A stretch of 64,000 nt of DNA, from NCBI GenBank assembly GCA_021810625.1, contig JAJZIJ010000007.1, positions 1 through 64,000 on the forward strand. Direction: 5' to 3'. The position numbers and the translations under genes are program-made. The stretch is from Acidobacteriota bacterium. GTDB taxonomy: Bacteria > Acidobacteriota > Terriglobia > Terriglobales > Acidobacteriaceae. Below are positions 35,612 to 43,043 of this stretch, piece after piece. Under the pieces are notes generated by a model. That model searched no databases, was not told the DNA's origin, and saw nothing but the letters and a program-made list of their open reading frames with translations. The first letter of the stretch is position 1. The number at the start of each line of letters is the position of its first letter.

Positions 35612-36652
35612 CTACTGTGTCGCTGGCAGCGTTCGCAACACCTGCGCGGACGCGGTGCGGATCATTGGATTTCGATCCTGCTGCGCCAACGTTTGCAGCA
35701 CCACACGCACGCTGCTATCGGCCTGCACGGGCCGCAGCATCCGCATGGCGGCGCTGCGCACCTGCGGGCTGGGATCGTGCATCAACGATTCTAAAACGGC
35801 ATCGCGCACATGTGTGTCCTCGGCCACGTATGGCTCCAGGCCATCGAGCGCTTTAGCGCGGACGCTGGCATCGCGATCATAGCGCAGAGCCACCATCAAC
35901 GCCGTGCGTACCGGGCCATCATTGCAAAAACGCCCCGCGCGGCACTGCTCCGCAAGCAGATTGACAGAGTCATCCTGCACGCCGATGTCAATGGCGTTGT
36001 GGGTTGCCACCAGGAGTAATCGTTGCACCTCCGGGTCGTCCATTGGGCCTTCCATCGTCTCTGGAACGATCTGGTTGTAATGCACCTCCACCGTGTTCGT
36101 GTCGGGATGCTGCACGATTCTGCTGATGTTGAAGACCTGTGGCGCAGCCGGGGACGCAACCAAATCTGTAGTCGAGGATGCGACCAGGGATGGCGTATGC
36201 GCCGTCATCATGGGAATAGATCGCAGCGGAGTGGATTGCGGTACGCTGGCGACGGTAGTGGCTTGCAACGGGGCGGCTTGCTTCTTCCACACATGTCCAG
36301 CCAATCCCCCCAGGAGAAATCCAAGAACGGCCAAGCCGGCAGCGATACCGGGCGCAGCGCGCAGTTGCACCATAAATCCATAGATGGAGGTCTGTACGCG
36401 CATCCAAAGATTGGGTGAGGGTAATTGATCCAGCAGATCTTCCAGCCGAATCCGGCAGTGAGCCAACAGGTTGGCGGAAGGCTCCTCCAGCGGGGCCAGA
36501 GACATGGCATGATGCAACGACTGATAGACCTGCAATTCATTCCGGCAGCTTTCGCAGGAACTTAGATGCAACTCCATCTCACGGTTGGACTCGTCGCCCA
36601 GCTCCCCATACACGTAGAAAATAATCTGCTGTTGTGCCCTTTCACATTTCAT
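35612..36652 (-). CDS. Anti-sigma factor with zinc finger, one TM helix and HEAT-repeat tail
   Basis: 346 residues, GAGGAGAAGG upstream of the ATG. Cytoplasmic zf-HC2/ZAS domain (residues 1-45; H-x3-C-x2-C in LHLSSCESC). A membrane helix lies near 100-118 (GIAAGLAVLGFLLGGLAGHVW). A low-complexity periplasmic stretch follows, then about 140 residues of helical HEAT-like repeats (ASVRAKALDGLEPYV, PQVRSAAMRMLRPV, PMIRTASAQVLRTL). It lies directly downstream of an ECF sigma gene, its presumed partner. HEAT repeats as the outer sensor are unusual. Confidence 0.85.
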   Translation of the reverse strand: MKCERAQQQIIFYVYGELGDESNREMELHLSSCESCRNELQVYQSLHHAMSLAPLEEPSANLLAHCRIRLEDLLDQLPSPNLWMRVQTSIYGFMVQLRAAPGIAAGLAVLGFLLGGLAGHVWKKQAAPLQATTVASVPQSTPLRSIPMMTAHTPSLVASSTTDLVASPAAPQVFNISRIVQHPDTNTVEVHYNQIVPETMEGPMDDPEVQRLLLVATHNAIDIGVQDDSVNLLAEQCRAGRFCNDGPVRTALMVALRYDRDASVRAKALDGLEPYVAEDTHVRDAVLESLMHDPSPQVRSAAMRMLRPVQADSSVRVVLQTLAQQDRNPMIRTASAQVLRTLPATQ

Positions 36653-36826
36653 GGCCTTCTCCTCAAAAAAACCCGGCTTGTTGCCAAGCCCTACTGTGCC
36701 ATCACTTTTGGCATCTTTTGTTTGAATATCTGAAATTTCTGCCTACGTATTGCAAAACTTCTGCCTACTGTATTGCAAAATTTCTGCTCATTTTCTTTAT
36801 TGCAAAACTTCCCCTCTAATTTTTCT
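36653..36826 (-). repeat. AT-rich spacer with a threefold direct repeat
   Basis: Between the ECF stop and the anti-sigma start, TATTGCAAAA recurs at 36748, 36771 and 36798 (plus-strand coordinates), each followed by (C/T)TTC(T/C), with 23- and 27-bp spacing. gcctac motifs accompany the first two copies. The block is markedly AT-richer than its neighbours. It could control translation or internal transcription of the anti-sigma gene. Confidence 0.55.
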
Positions 36827-37507
36827 TTACCTAAAATCGGAAAGCTGCGCGCGCAGCTTCCGGGTTGCGCGGAACAGTGTATTTTTCGCTGTTTCTTCCG
36901 TTGTATTCAACATCTCGCCAATCGTCCGCAACCGCAGACCGTGGTAGTGCTTCAACTCAAAAACCATTCGCTCTCGCGGGGTCAGCTTGTCCAGCGCGCT
37001 GTGGATTCTGGCACCCAGCCGCAACCGCTCCAGTTCTTGATCCGGGTTGGACATGGCCCGCCCATCAGAGATGTTGTCGAGCAGGTTGTGCTCTTCGCCT
37101 TGAGCATCAATGACCACCGCAGGATCCTCCCGGCGCGTCTTTTTGCGCCGCAATAAATCCAGACAAAGATTGGTGACGATGCGATAAATCCAGGTGTAGA
37201 AGGAACACTCAAAGCGAAAGCTGCCCAGGTGCCGATAGACCTTTAGAAACGCCTCCTGGTGAATGTCCTGCGCGTCCTGCTCGGAGCCGGTCATATGCAG
37301 CGCCAGACGCAGCACGGCATGATCGTATCGTCGCACCAATGCTTCAAAGGCTGCGCGCGACCCTTTTTGCGCCTCGCTGATTAGCTCCGCGTCCTGTATC
37401 CGTGCTGGAACGTTCGTAGACACCCGTGCTTTGGATTGTATTCCGGTTCGGAACGGACTGCGGCGTGGCAATGCAAGCGCTTGCAAACGCAATACATCAG
37501 CCGGCAT
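36827..37507 (-). CDS. ECF RNA polymerase sigma factor (RpoE/SigW-like)
   Basis: 226 residues from the ATG at 37507, with AGGAG upstream; the longer open frame lacks similarity. A roughly 40-residue N-terminal extension precedes sigma-2 (about 50-115: AFEALVRRYDHAVLRLALHMTGSEQDAQDIHQEAFLKVYRHL) and sigma-4 (about 165-220: LDKLTPRERMVFELKHYHGLRLRTIGEMLNTTEETAKNTLFRATRKLR). Paired with the HEAT-tailed anti-sigma gene 174 bp downstream. Divergent from RNase HI. Confidence 0.93.
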   Translation of the reverse strand: MPADVLRLQALALPRRSPFRTGIQSKARVSTNVPARIQDAELISEAQKGSRAAFEALVRRYDHAVLRLALHMTGSEQDAQDIHQEAFLKVYRHLGSFRFECSFYTWIYRIVTNLCLDLLRRKKTRREDPAVVIDAQGEEHNLLDNISDGRAMSNPDQELERLRLGARIHSALDKLTPRERMVFELKHYHGLRLRTIGEMLNTTEETAKNTLFRATRKLRAQLSDFR

Positions 37508-37687
37508 GGTAATCTCCTGTCCCTGTCGCGCACCCATGCAGAGAAACCCTCCACTGAAGTGACGGGGGAGAGGCCAGAACGTAAGCTGAAATAGTGACCT
37601 CCGCGTGGAATGGCAGCCTGTACAGCTCGGCGCGGTGAAGAATACGGTGGAGGAAGGGATGCGACCACTTGTAGACTGGGAAGCAAG

Positions 37688-38416
37688 ATGATGCCCCCCC
37701 CACGCAAACCTTCTGCTGAATCGCAACCCCTCCCATTCGCGGCGCGTAAGGAACCTGATGCGCGCCGCGCATCGGACACCAGTCTCTGGATTACGGCCTA
37801 TACCGATGGCGGATCGCGCGGCAACCCCGGCCCTGCCGGATACGGCGTGCTGTTGCAGGCAGCCGATGGCGCTCTGGTGGCCGAGTTAAGCGAGTTCCTC
37901 GGCATCCAGACCAACAACGTGGCGGAATACTCCGCGCTGCTCGGCGCGCTGGAGTACGCGCTCGCCCACGGTCACAGCCACCTGCGCGTCATCTCCGACT
38001 CGGAGCTGATGGTGAAGCAGATTCGCGGCCAGTACAGCGTGAAGAGTCCCGACCTGCGCCCGCTCTACGAGGAAGCCCGCCGCCGCATTGCGCGGCTGGA
38101 GGAATTTGAAATCCAGCACGTCCTGCGCGGCAAAAATAAAAAGGCTGACCAACTGGCGAATGACGCAATGGATCGTGGCATGGACAAAGGAATGCGGCGC
38201 GCTGCGCTCCTCGGTAGTCCCACCAACGCCAAAGACCGCGCAGCATCCCCGACCACGCCGCATGCTGCTCCAACAGCATCTCCCGCGTGTGACCCTGGGC
38301 ACAAGCCGATTCGCGGGATCGTCCGCCACGGAGCCATCCAGCTTCCCGAAGGCGCGCTGCCGGAGGGCACCGTCGTCATAGTAATGGCCGAGGACGCCCT
38401 GCGCGGACGCAGGTAA
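37688..38416 (+). CDS. RNase HI with C-terminal antitoxin-like (DUF104/AF2212-type) extension
   Basis: 242 residues from ATG-ATG at 37688. Residues 33-165 are an RNase H fold with catalytic D40 (YTDGGSRGNPG), E80 (NNVAEYSALLGALE), D104 (VISDSELMVKQIRG) and D154 (KKADQLAND), so it should cut RNA in RNA-DNA hybrids. A linker rich in Ala, Thr and Pro leads to a C-terminal 35 residues (GIVRHGAIQLPEGALPEGTVVIV) that match the short beta pattern of DUF104/AF2212 antitoxin-like modules. Whether that tail binds a partner is unknown. Confidence 0.88.
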   Translation: MMPPPRKPSAESQPLPFAARKEPDARRASDTSLWITAYTDGGSRGNPGPAGYGVLLQAADGALVAELSEFLGIQTNNVAEYSALLGALEYALAHGHSHLRVISDSELMVKQIRGQYSVKSPDLRPLYEEARRRIARLEEFEIQHVLRGKNKKADQLANDAMDRGMDKGMRRAALLGSPTNAKDRAASPTTPHAAPTASPACDPGHKPIRGIVRHGAIQLPEGALPEGTVVIVMAEDALRGRR

Positions 38417-38438
38417 TCGGGCAGCATATTGCCGGGCA

Positions 38439-38484
38439 CCCCATTCTTGGCGTAGCCATCATTATGGCTGCGCCAAGGGTGGGA
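38439..38484. repeat. Long REP palindrome
   Basis: cccattcttggcgtagccat, a four-base centre, then atggctgcgccaagggtggg; about 20-bp arms with few mismatches. Related to the palindrome at 505-538. It lies just after RNase HI and before the AT-rich cassette. Confidence 0.8.
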
Positions 38485-38554
38485 TGAAGAAGCTTTTTCC
38501 CGTTGGGAATGCTCCTATTGAGAGCGCCGTAAACCATCTCCCGGAACTTGACAC

Positions 38555-38580
38555 AAAAACCGCGAAGGATGGGGCCCCCG
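38555..38580. repeat. Left direct repeat bounding the AT-rich cassette
   Basis: aaaaaccgcgaaggatgggg followed by cccccg. It matches 39797-39822 in 23 of 26 positions and is half of the CCATCCTTCGC palindrome type seen at 408-452. Confidence 0.75.
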
Positions 38581-38682
38581 GCGAAAGGCAATGGAAAAGA
38601 AGGCTCGCTGCGCACATCAAAACGTATAATTCAATCCGTGGCATCATTTCACCCTTCTTCAGATGCTGATTGGAGCGAGACT

Positions 38683-39186
38683 ATGCGCAAGACTGTCCTA
38701 GTTATTATATGCCTGTTTTTTTGTGTATTCAGCATGTCAGCAAGACATAGAAAAGACATACCACCTGCGCCACTACCCGCAATCATTGTGAACGCCAAAA
38801 AAATATTCCTTACAAACGGCGGAGGCAGTGATCTTGCATACGATACTTTCTATTCGGAAATGAGAAAGTGGGGAAAGTACCAGATCGTTGGCTCACCAGA
38901 TGAAGCCGACCTGATTGTTGAACTGTCTTATAGTGTCGAGCACGACGGAACTCACGTTTGGAGCGCAACCAATACCTACACTAAAACTACTCAGGTTTTC
39001 AGCGCTCAGGTCGTTGACCAAAAACTTATACTTACAATATATGATGCAAAGTCAAAGGTCGTGCTATGGTCAACGATTGACCATCTTAAACTTGCACGCA
39101 GAGAGAAAAATCGGGAAAAAGAGACTATCAACTCAGCAGAAAGACTTGTTGATAAATTGAAAACCAGAGTTAATCTGCCGAGCTAA
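38683..39186 (+). CDS. Exported hypothetical protein of the AT-rich cassette
   Basis: 167 residues from the ATG at 38683. A signal peptide (RKTVLVIICLFFCVFSMSA) is followed by a single alpha/beta domain: IIVNAKKIFLTNGGGSDLAYDTFYSEMRKWGKYQIVGSPDEADLIVELSY, then VDQKLILTIYDAKSKVVLWSTIDH and a charged C-terminal helix. The strand pattern recalls periplasmic DUF4136-like proteins that present a nucleophile-free sheet; I cannot assign a role. Base composition is clearly more AT-rich than neighbouring genes. One base separates its stop from the next ATG. Confidence 0.78.
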   Translation: MRKTVLVIICLFFCVFSMSARHRKDIPPAPLPAIIVNAKKIFLTNGGGSDLAYDTFYSEMRKWGKYQIVGSPDEADLIVELSYSVEHDGTHVWSATNTYTKTTQVFSAQVVDQKLILTIYDAKSKVVLWSTIDHLKLARREKNREKETINSAERLVDKLKTRVNLPS

Positions 39187-39187
39187 C

Positions 39188-39814
39188 ATGAAAACCCAAA
39201 CCACTGTACGGTGCAGATGTGGCAACAAAATCCTCGCTGAGGCAAATGGGTCTGAGTCTTTCCCAGACATTGTATGTCCAGCCTGCAATATGCTTATACG
39301 CATAACGGCTCCACTTTATTTTAGCGAAGTAGGGGTAAGGGTGAAGTTGCGTAGCAAGGCTGAACTTGAAAGCGGTGATTTCACCCTCAGTATTATCCTG
39401 AGTGCAATGGCAGTTGAATGCGAACTTGCTTTCTTATTTTTTTGGTGGAAGCGTATGGATAGGTATCGATCCGATCCAACAAGTGGCATTTCAGCTACAC
39501 AAGCCGAAAATGATTTGTGGGAGAACGAATATCGCAGTAACTATATCGGCATAGTTAAAAAGTTGAATGGTATCTCGAAGCTGTTGACCGGTTCTGATTT
39601 AGATTCATTCACGGGCAATGGGATGACAAAACACTTTGAAGAGTGTTTGTTTTGGAAACGCAACCAGATTGTTCACTTCGGCAAAATGGATTTCGGAAAA
39701 GAGGATGCAGAAAAATGCTATTCGATAGCATCAACATTGTTCAATATCATGTATAAGATGCAGAAGAAATGTGACTCAGGGCAAGTGTCATATCGCAAAA
39801 ATCGCGAAGGATAG
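39188..39814 (+). CDS. Zinc-ribbon plus HEPN-like protein
   Basis: 208 residues. The N-terminal ribbon uses C9-x-C11 and C30-x2-C33. From about residue 65 the protein is all-helical, ending in WKRNQIVHFGKMDF, with R158-N159-x3-H163. That is the R-N-x3-H motif that marks HEPN RNases and related helical domains found in toxin and defence systems. It is cotranslated with the preceding secreted protein. The gene is AT-rich, and its last codons lie inside the right-hand direct repeat. Function is unproven; tRNA or mRNA cleavage is a hypothesis. Confidence 0.65.
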   Translation: MKTQTTVRCRCGNKILAEANGSESFPDIVCPACNMLIRITAPLYFSEVGVRVKLRSKAELESGDFTLSIILSAMAVECELAFLFFWWKRMDRYRSDPTSGISATQAENDLWENEYRSNYIGIVKKLNGISKLLTGSDLDSFTGNGMTKHFEECLFWKRNQIVHFGKMDFGKEDAEKCYSIASTLFNIMYKMQKKCDSGQVSYRKNREG

Positions 39815-39822
39815 GGCACCCG
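39797..39822. repeat. Right direct repeat bounding the AT-rich cassette
   Basis: aaaaatcgcgaaggataggg followed by cacccg; three mismatches to 38555-38580. It overlaps the stop codon of the HEPN-like gene, so the end of that protein was created by the repeat. Confidence 0.75.
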
Positions 39823-39836
39823 AATTCTGCGGTTCG

Positions 39837-40466
39837 TTATGCAGCAGTGGCGACAGTGACGCGGTTTTTGCGGGCGGATTCCATTACCATCCACACCAAG
39901 CGGGCCAGCAGTAAAATCGCCAGCACGACCGTGACCTTCCAGGGTGTGCGCACGCCGGTTTTTACAATCCACCAGTAATGAATGACACCCGCGATGGCCG
40001 CAACGTAAACGGCGCGATGCAACCACAGCCAGCGCTTACCGCCCAGTTTGCGAATGGCCCACAGCGTCGAGGTGGCGGCCAAGGCCAGCAGAATCAACCA
40101 CGCAAAAAATCCCACGGTAATAAAGGGGCGCTTGACGACATCATGGGCCATCGTGTGGGCATTGAAGTTGGAAAAGAGCCATATCCATGTGGTGATGTGC
40201 AGGCAGGCATAGAAAAAGGCGAAGAGTCCCAACATGCGCCGGAAGCGAATGAGCCAGGCCAGACGGCGATGGAAGCGGCGAATCGGTGTAATCGCCAGCG
40301 AGATCAACAGAAAGTAGAGCGCCCAGAAACCAGTCTGGTGCGTGATGGTGGCGACCGGGTCTGGGCCAAGACTGTCGGTGAATCCCTGATCCACCAGCAC
40401 GCCCAGCGGAACCAGACAGAGCGGGAAGACGATCCATTTGAGAGCAACGACAAAGCGATTGGGCAT
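39837..40466 (-). CDS. msrQ: Heme-binding membrane subunit of the MsrPQ methionine sulfoxide reductase
   Basis: 209 residues with six membrane helices of the ferric-reductase-like type. Conserved histidines on helices (YACLHITTWIW, WLWLHRAVYVAAIAGVIHYWWIVK) bind heme b. It passes electrons from the quinone pool or flavin to MsrP in the periplasm. It starts 33 bp after msrP on the same strand, the usual msrPQ operon. Family length is about 200. Confidence 0.93.
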   Translation of the reverse strand: MPNRFVVALKWIVFPLCLVPLGVLVDQGFTDSLGPDPVATITHQTGFWALYFLLISLAITPIRRFHRRLAWLIRFRRMLGLFAFFYACLHITTWIWLFSNFNAHTMAHDVVKRPFITVGFFAWLILLALAATSTLWAIRKLGGKRWLWLHRAVYVAAIAGVIHYWWIVKTGVRTPWKVTVVLAILLLARLVWMVMESARKNRVTVATAA

Positions 40467-40499
40467 ATAGAAAAATGGGTCAGGGCTTTTACATTCCTG

Positions 40500-41474
40500 C
40501 TAGAAATTTGTCCGCAGATCCATTCCTTTGTAGAGCGAGGCCACCTGATCGCCGTAACCATTGAACATCAACGTAGGCTGGCTGGCCTTCCAGAAGGGCG
40601 CGCCGATGACGCGCTCCGTTTTTTGGCTCCAGCGTGGATGATCGACATTGGGGTTCACGTTGGAGTAGAAGCCGTACTCCTTGGGCGCGGACTCGTTCCA
40701 TGTGGTGCGCGGCTGATTTTCGACAAAGCGAATCTTCACGATGGACTTGGCGGACTTAAAACCGTACTTCCACGGCAGCACCACGCGCACCGGAGCGCCG
40801 TCCTGATTGGGCAGCGTCTGACCATACAGCCCAAAGGTGAGCAGCGTCAGCGGGTGCATGGCCTCATCCATGCGCAGTCCCTCGGAGTAGGGCCAGTGGA
40901 GCGAGGATTCCCGAATCCACGGCTCTTCTCCTATATCTTCGAGCGAGAGAAACTGCACATACTTCGCGGTGCTGAGCGGCTTGCATGCCTTGATAAATTC
41001 GGAGAGGGAGTACCCATCCCAGGGAATCACCATGCTCCATGCCTCGACGCAGCGATGGCGGTAGATTCGTTCTTCGATGGGATGCAGCTTCATCAGCGCG
41101 TCAATGTCGAAGGTCTTCTCCTCTTTAACATTGCCTTCGATGGCGATCGTCCAAGGCCGCGTTTTTAGACGCCAGGCATTCTTGGCCGGATCGCTCTTGT
41201 CGGTGCCGAATTCGTAGAAGTTGTTGTAGGTGGTGATGTCCTTGAAGGAGGTCGGCGTGATGCCTGCCGTTGAGAGCGGGCTGGGAACGGTTGTCAGTTT
41301 GGCGCTGGCGCTGGTGTCAGCGTTGACGCTCTGATGTGGAGACACCAGCCGCGCCGCGCCAAGCGCGGAGGCACCCACCGCGGCTGCTCCCGCCATAAAC
41401 TGACGGCGATTCATATAGTCGGATTTGGATGTAATCTCCGACGAGGGAATGTCACTTGGTTTGCGAATCAGCAT
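40500..41474 (-). CDS. msrP: Periplasmic methionine sulfoxide reductase catalytic subunit (molybdopterin)
   Basis: 324 residues. A Tat signal with R23-R24 ([19 protein letters not shown]) exports the folded molybdenum enzyme. The cofactor-ligating cysteine is C142 ([11 protein letters not shown]). Family blocks [21 protein letters not shown] and [15 protein letters not shown] are present. It repairs oxidised methionines of periplasmic proteins. GGGAGAT precedes the ATG. The promoter-proximal DNA and the first 40 codons are duplicated 1323 bp upstream, in front of the acyltransferase gene. Confidence 0.95.
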   Translation of the reverse strand: MLIRKPSDIPSSEITSKSDYMNRRQFMAGAAAVGASALGAARLVSPHQSVNADTSASAKLTTVPSPLSTAGITPTSFKDITTYNNFYEFGTDKSDPAKNAWRLKTRPWTIAIEGNVKEEKTFDIDALMKLHPIEERIYRHRCVEAWSMVIPWDGYSLSEFIKACKPLSTAKYVQFLSLEDIGEEPWIRESSLHWPYSEGLRMDEAMHPLTLLTFGLYGQTLPNQDGAPVRVVLPWKYGFKSAKSIVKIRFVENQPRTTWNESAPKEYGFYSNVNPNVDHPRWSQKTERVIGAPFWKASQPTLMFNGYGDQVASLYKGMDLRTNF

Positions 41475-41512
41475 GGCGCGATCTCCCTTGCCTAATTATT
41501 TAACGCCGCGCA
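41354..41512. repeat. 159-bp direct duplication, msrP copy
   Basis: Covers the first 40 codons of msrP, its ribosome-binding site and about 38 bp upstream. It aligns to 42677-42835 without gaps, with seven mismatches. The four mismatches inside codons are all synonymous. Confidence 0.95.
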
Positions 41513-41570
41513 GGCGGTGTGTCTTCGCGGTGTAGGATGCTGCAACTTCCCATTTGGTTACAAGCGAAAC

Positions 41571-42797
41571 TCAGGATTCTGTCATCTGGGCCGTCCGAAA
41601 GGGTAGAGGCTTATTCCAATTGTGAAAGAAGCGCATCAGGGGTCGCTCGACGAAAAGGTAGCAGAGTACGCCGACCAGGGTGCAAAACATTGCTCCCAGG
41701 AACACGTCGGTGTCGGCTCCAAACCGTCCAAAGATGCGCCAATAATGTTCTACCACGCTACGCGCCGGAATAGTGCAAAGATAGATGGAATACGACGCAT
41801 CGCCGAGAAAAACCAGCAGGCGCGCAGGCAGGGAACGCAGCGCTGGATTCCAGAAGATTGCGCCGCCGACCAGCAGCGCTGAGGGAACTCCCCAGACCGT
41901 GACGCGCAGCCAGCAATCCTGCCCAGCAAGAATGTACTTGGCTTCGCTGGCCTGACCGTAGCCGATAAAAATCGTGGCAGCGAGCAGGAGAGCGCCAATG
42001 GCAGCAATCCATCGACCTGCTTTGGTCATAGAATCGGCGCGCCGAGCAAAGAGCATTCCCACCATGCAGCCGAAGACAAACTCCAGAATCATGGGGTTCA
42101 TCCAGAGAATCAGCAGCGGGCGATGGATGCCGACCAGCGCCCCCACGGCGACCATGACGCATAGAAAGACTGCCGTGTTGCGGATGACCAAGCGCGGTGT
42201 CCAGGCTAGAAAAGCAGTCAGCACAAGGTAGAAGTACAGCTCGAAGACTAGACTCCAGCCCAGCCAGAGCAAGGGCTGGGCGATGAAAGGATGAAACGAG
42301 GGAAGCAGCAGAATCGTGGGCAGCCAGGGGACGCTATGCCAGTGGATTTTATAGCGGCCTAGCTCGCCTTCCAGAATGACGGCGAGGGTTAGAATCCAGT
42401 AGAGCGGAAAGATGCGCGTGATGCGGCGGCGGAGGAAGTGGCGGGCTGTGTGCCTCGGTTGCGAGCGCCTCTGCGTTGCGGCGCGCGCGGCGACTAGCGA
42501 GACGATGAATCCGCTGATGACAAAGAAAATATCCATGCCGGAGGCACCGAAGTTTCCCCAATAAAAAAAATGGCTTTGCCGGGGAGTGGCAAAGTATTCC
42601 GCCGCGTCAATAGAGTGCGCCCAGACGACCAGCAGCGCGGCCACGGCGCGTAGAGCCTGCACGGAGAGTAGCCGCTCCGCGCCAAGCGCGGAGGCACCCA
42701 CCGCGGCTGCTCCCGCCATAAACTGACGGCGATTCATATAGTCGGATTTGGAGGTAATCTCCGACGAAGGAATGTCACTCGGCTTGCGAATCAGCAT
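41571..42797 (-). CDS. Acyltransferase-3 membrane protein with a duplicated MsrP Tat leader (gene chimera)
   Basis: 408 residues. Residues 1-40 are identical to the start of MsrP, including NRRQFMAG. At residue 41 the sequence passes in frame into a normal acyltransferase-3 (OafA/NodX-type) protein: RLLSVQALRAVAALLVVWAH with the active-site histidine, then FFVISGFIVS and about ten membrane helices, ending FVERPLMRFFHNW. Such enzymes O-acylate surface polysaccharides. The ribosome-binding site and start are those of the duplicated msrP segment, so its expression signals were probably captured too. It lies upstream of and parallel to msrP, 96 bp away. Confidence 0.9.
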   Translation of the reverse strand: MLIRKPSDIPSSEITSKSDYMNRRQFMAGAAAVGASALGAERLLSVQALRAVAALLVVWAHSIDAAEYFATPRQSHFFYWGNFGASGMDIFFVISGFIVSLVAARAATQRRSQPRHTARHFLRRRITRIFPLYWILTLAVILEGELGRYKIHWHSVPWLPTILLLPSFHPFIAQPLLWLGWSLVFELYFYLVLTAFLAWTPRLVIRNTAVFLCVMVAVGALVGIHRPLLILWMNPMILEFVFGCMVGMLFARRADSMTKAGRWIAAIGALLLAATIFIGYGQASEAKYILAGQDCWLRVTVWGVPSALLVGGAIFWNPALRSLPARLLVFLGDASYSIYLCTIPARSVVEHYWRIFGRFGADTDVFLGAMFCTLVGVLCYLFVERPLMRFFHNWNKPLPFRTAQMTES

Positions 42798-42835
42798 GGC
42801 GCGATCTCCCTCGCCTAACTATTTAACGCCGTGCA
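42677..42835. repeat. 159-bp direct duplication, acyltransferase copy
   Basis: Partner of 41354-41512 at a constant offset of 1323 bp, about 96 percent identical by hand count. It ends at the same point upstream and, on the coding side, exactly at the join to the acyltransferase sequence. Confidence 0.95.
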
Positions 42836-42884
42836 ATTGTTTTTGTCTTCTTTTTTCAGCCATGCGGCCACCCTGCGTTTGGGG

Positions 42885-43007
42885 AAGCTCTGCACAAGTC
42901 GGAACTTTGAAGGGGCGGGACTTCAGTCCCGCCGTAAATACTTGAAATGGGGGGCGGGCTTTAGCCCCTGAGGGACAGCCGTGGAACTTGATCAGAGATT
43001 CCTTAGA
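42885..43007. repeat. Dispersed palindromic repeat, copy C
   Basis: gaagctctgcacaagtcgg, ttgaaggggcgggacttcag, tcccgcc, then gggcgggctttagcccctga and agagattcc. Same family as 8690-8825 but with the inner part inverted. It fills the gap between the chimera's promoter segment and the regulator gene. Confidence 0.8.
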
Positions 43008-43043
43008 CGGCAATTCATCGTCCAGCCAGTGATCTTTCAAGAG

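Noticed and set aside
36740-36820. Possible mini CRISPR array (three regularly spaced repeats)
   Set aside because: Repeat units are only about 10-17 bp, degenerate, with 23-27 bp steps, and no cas gene is present in the window.
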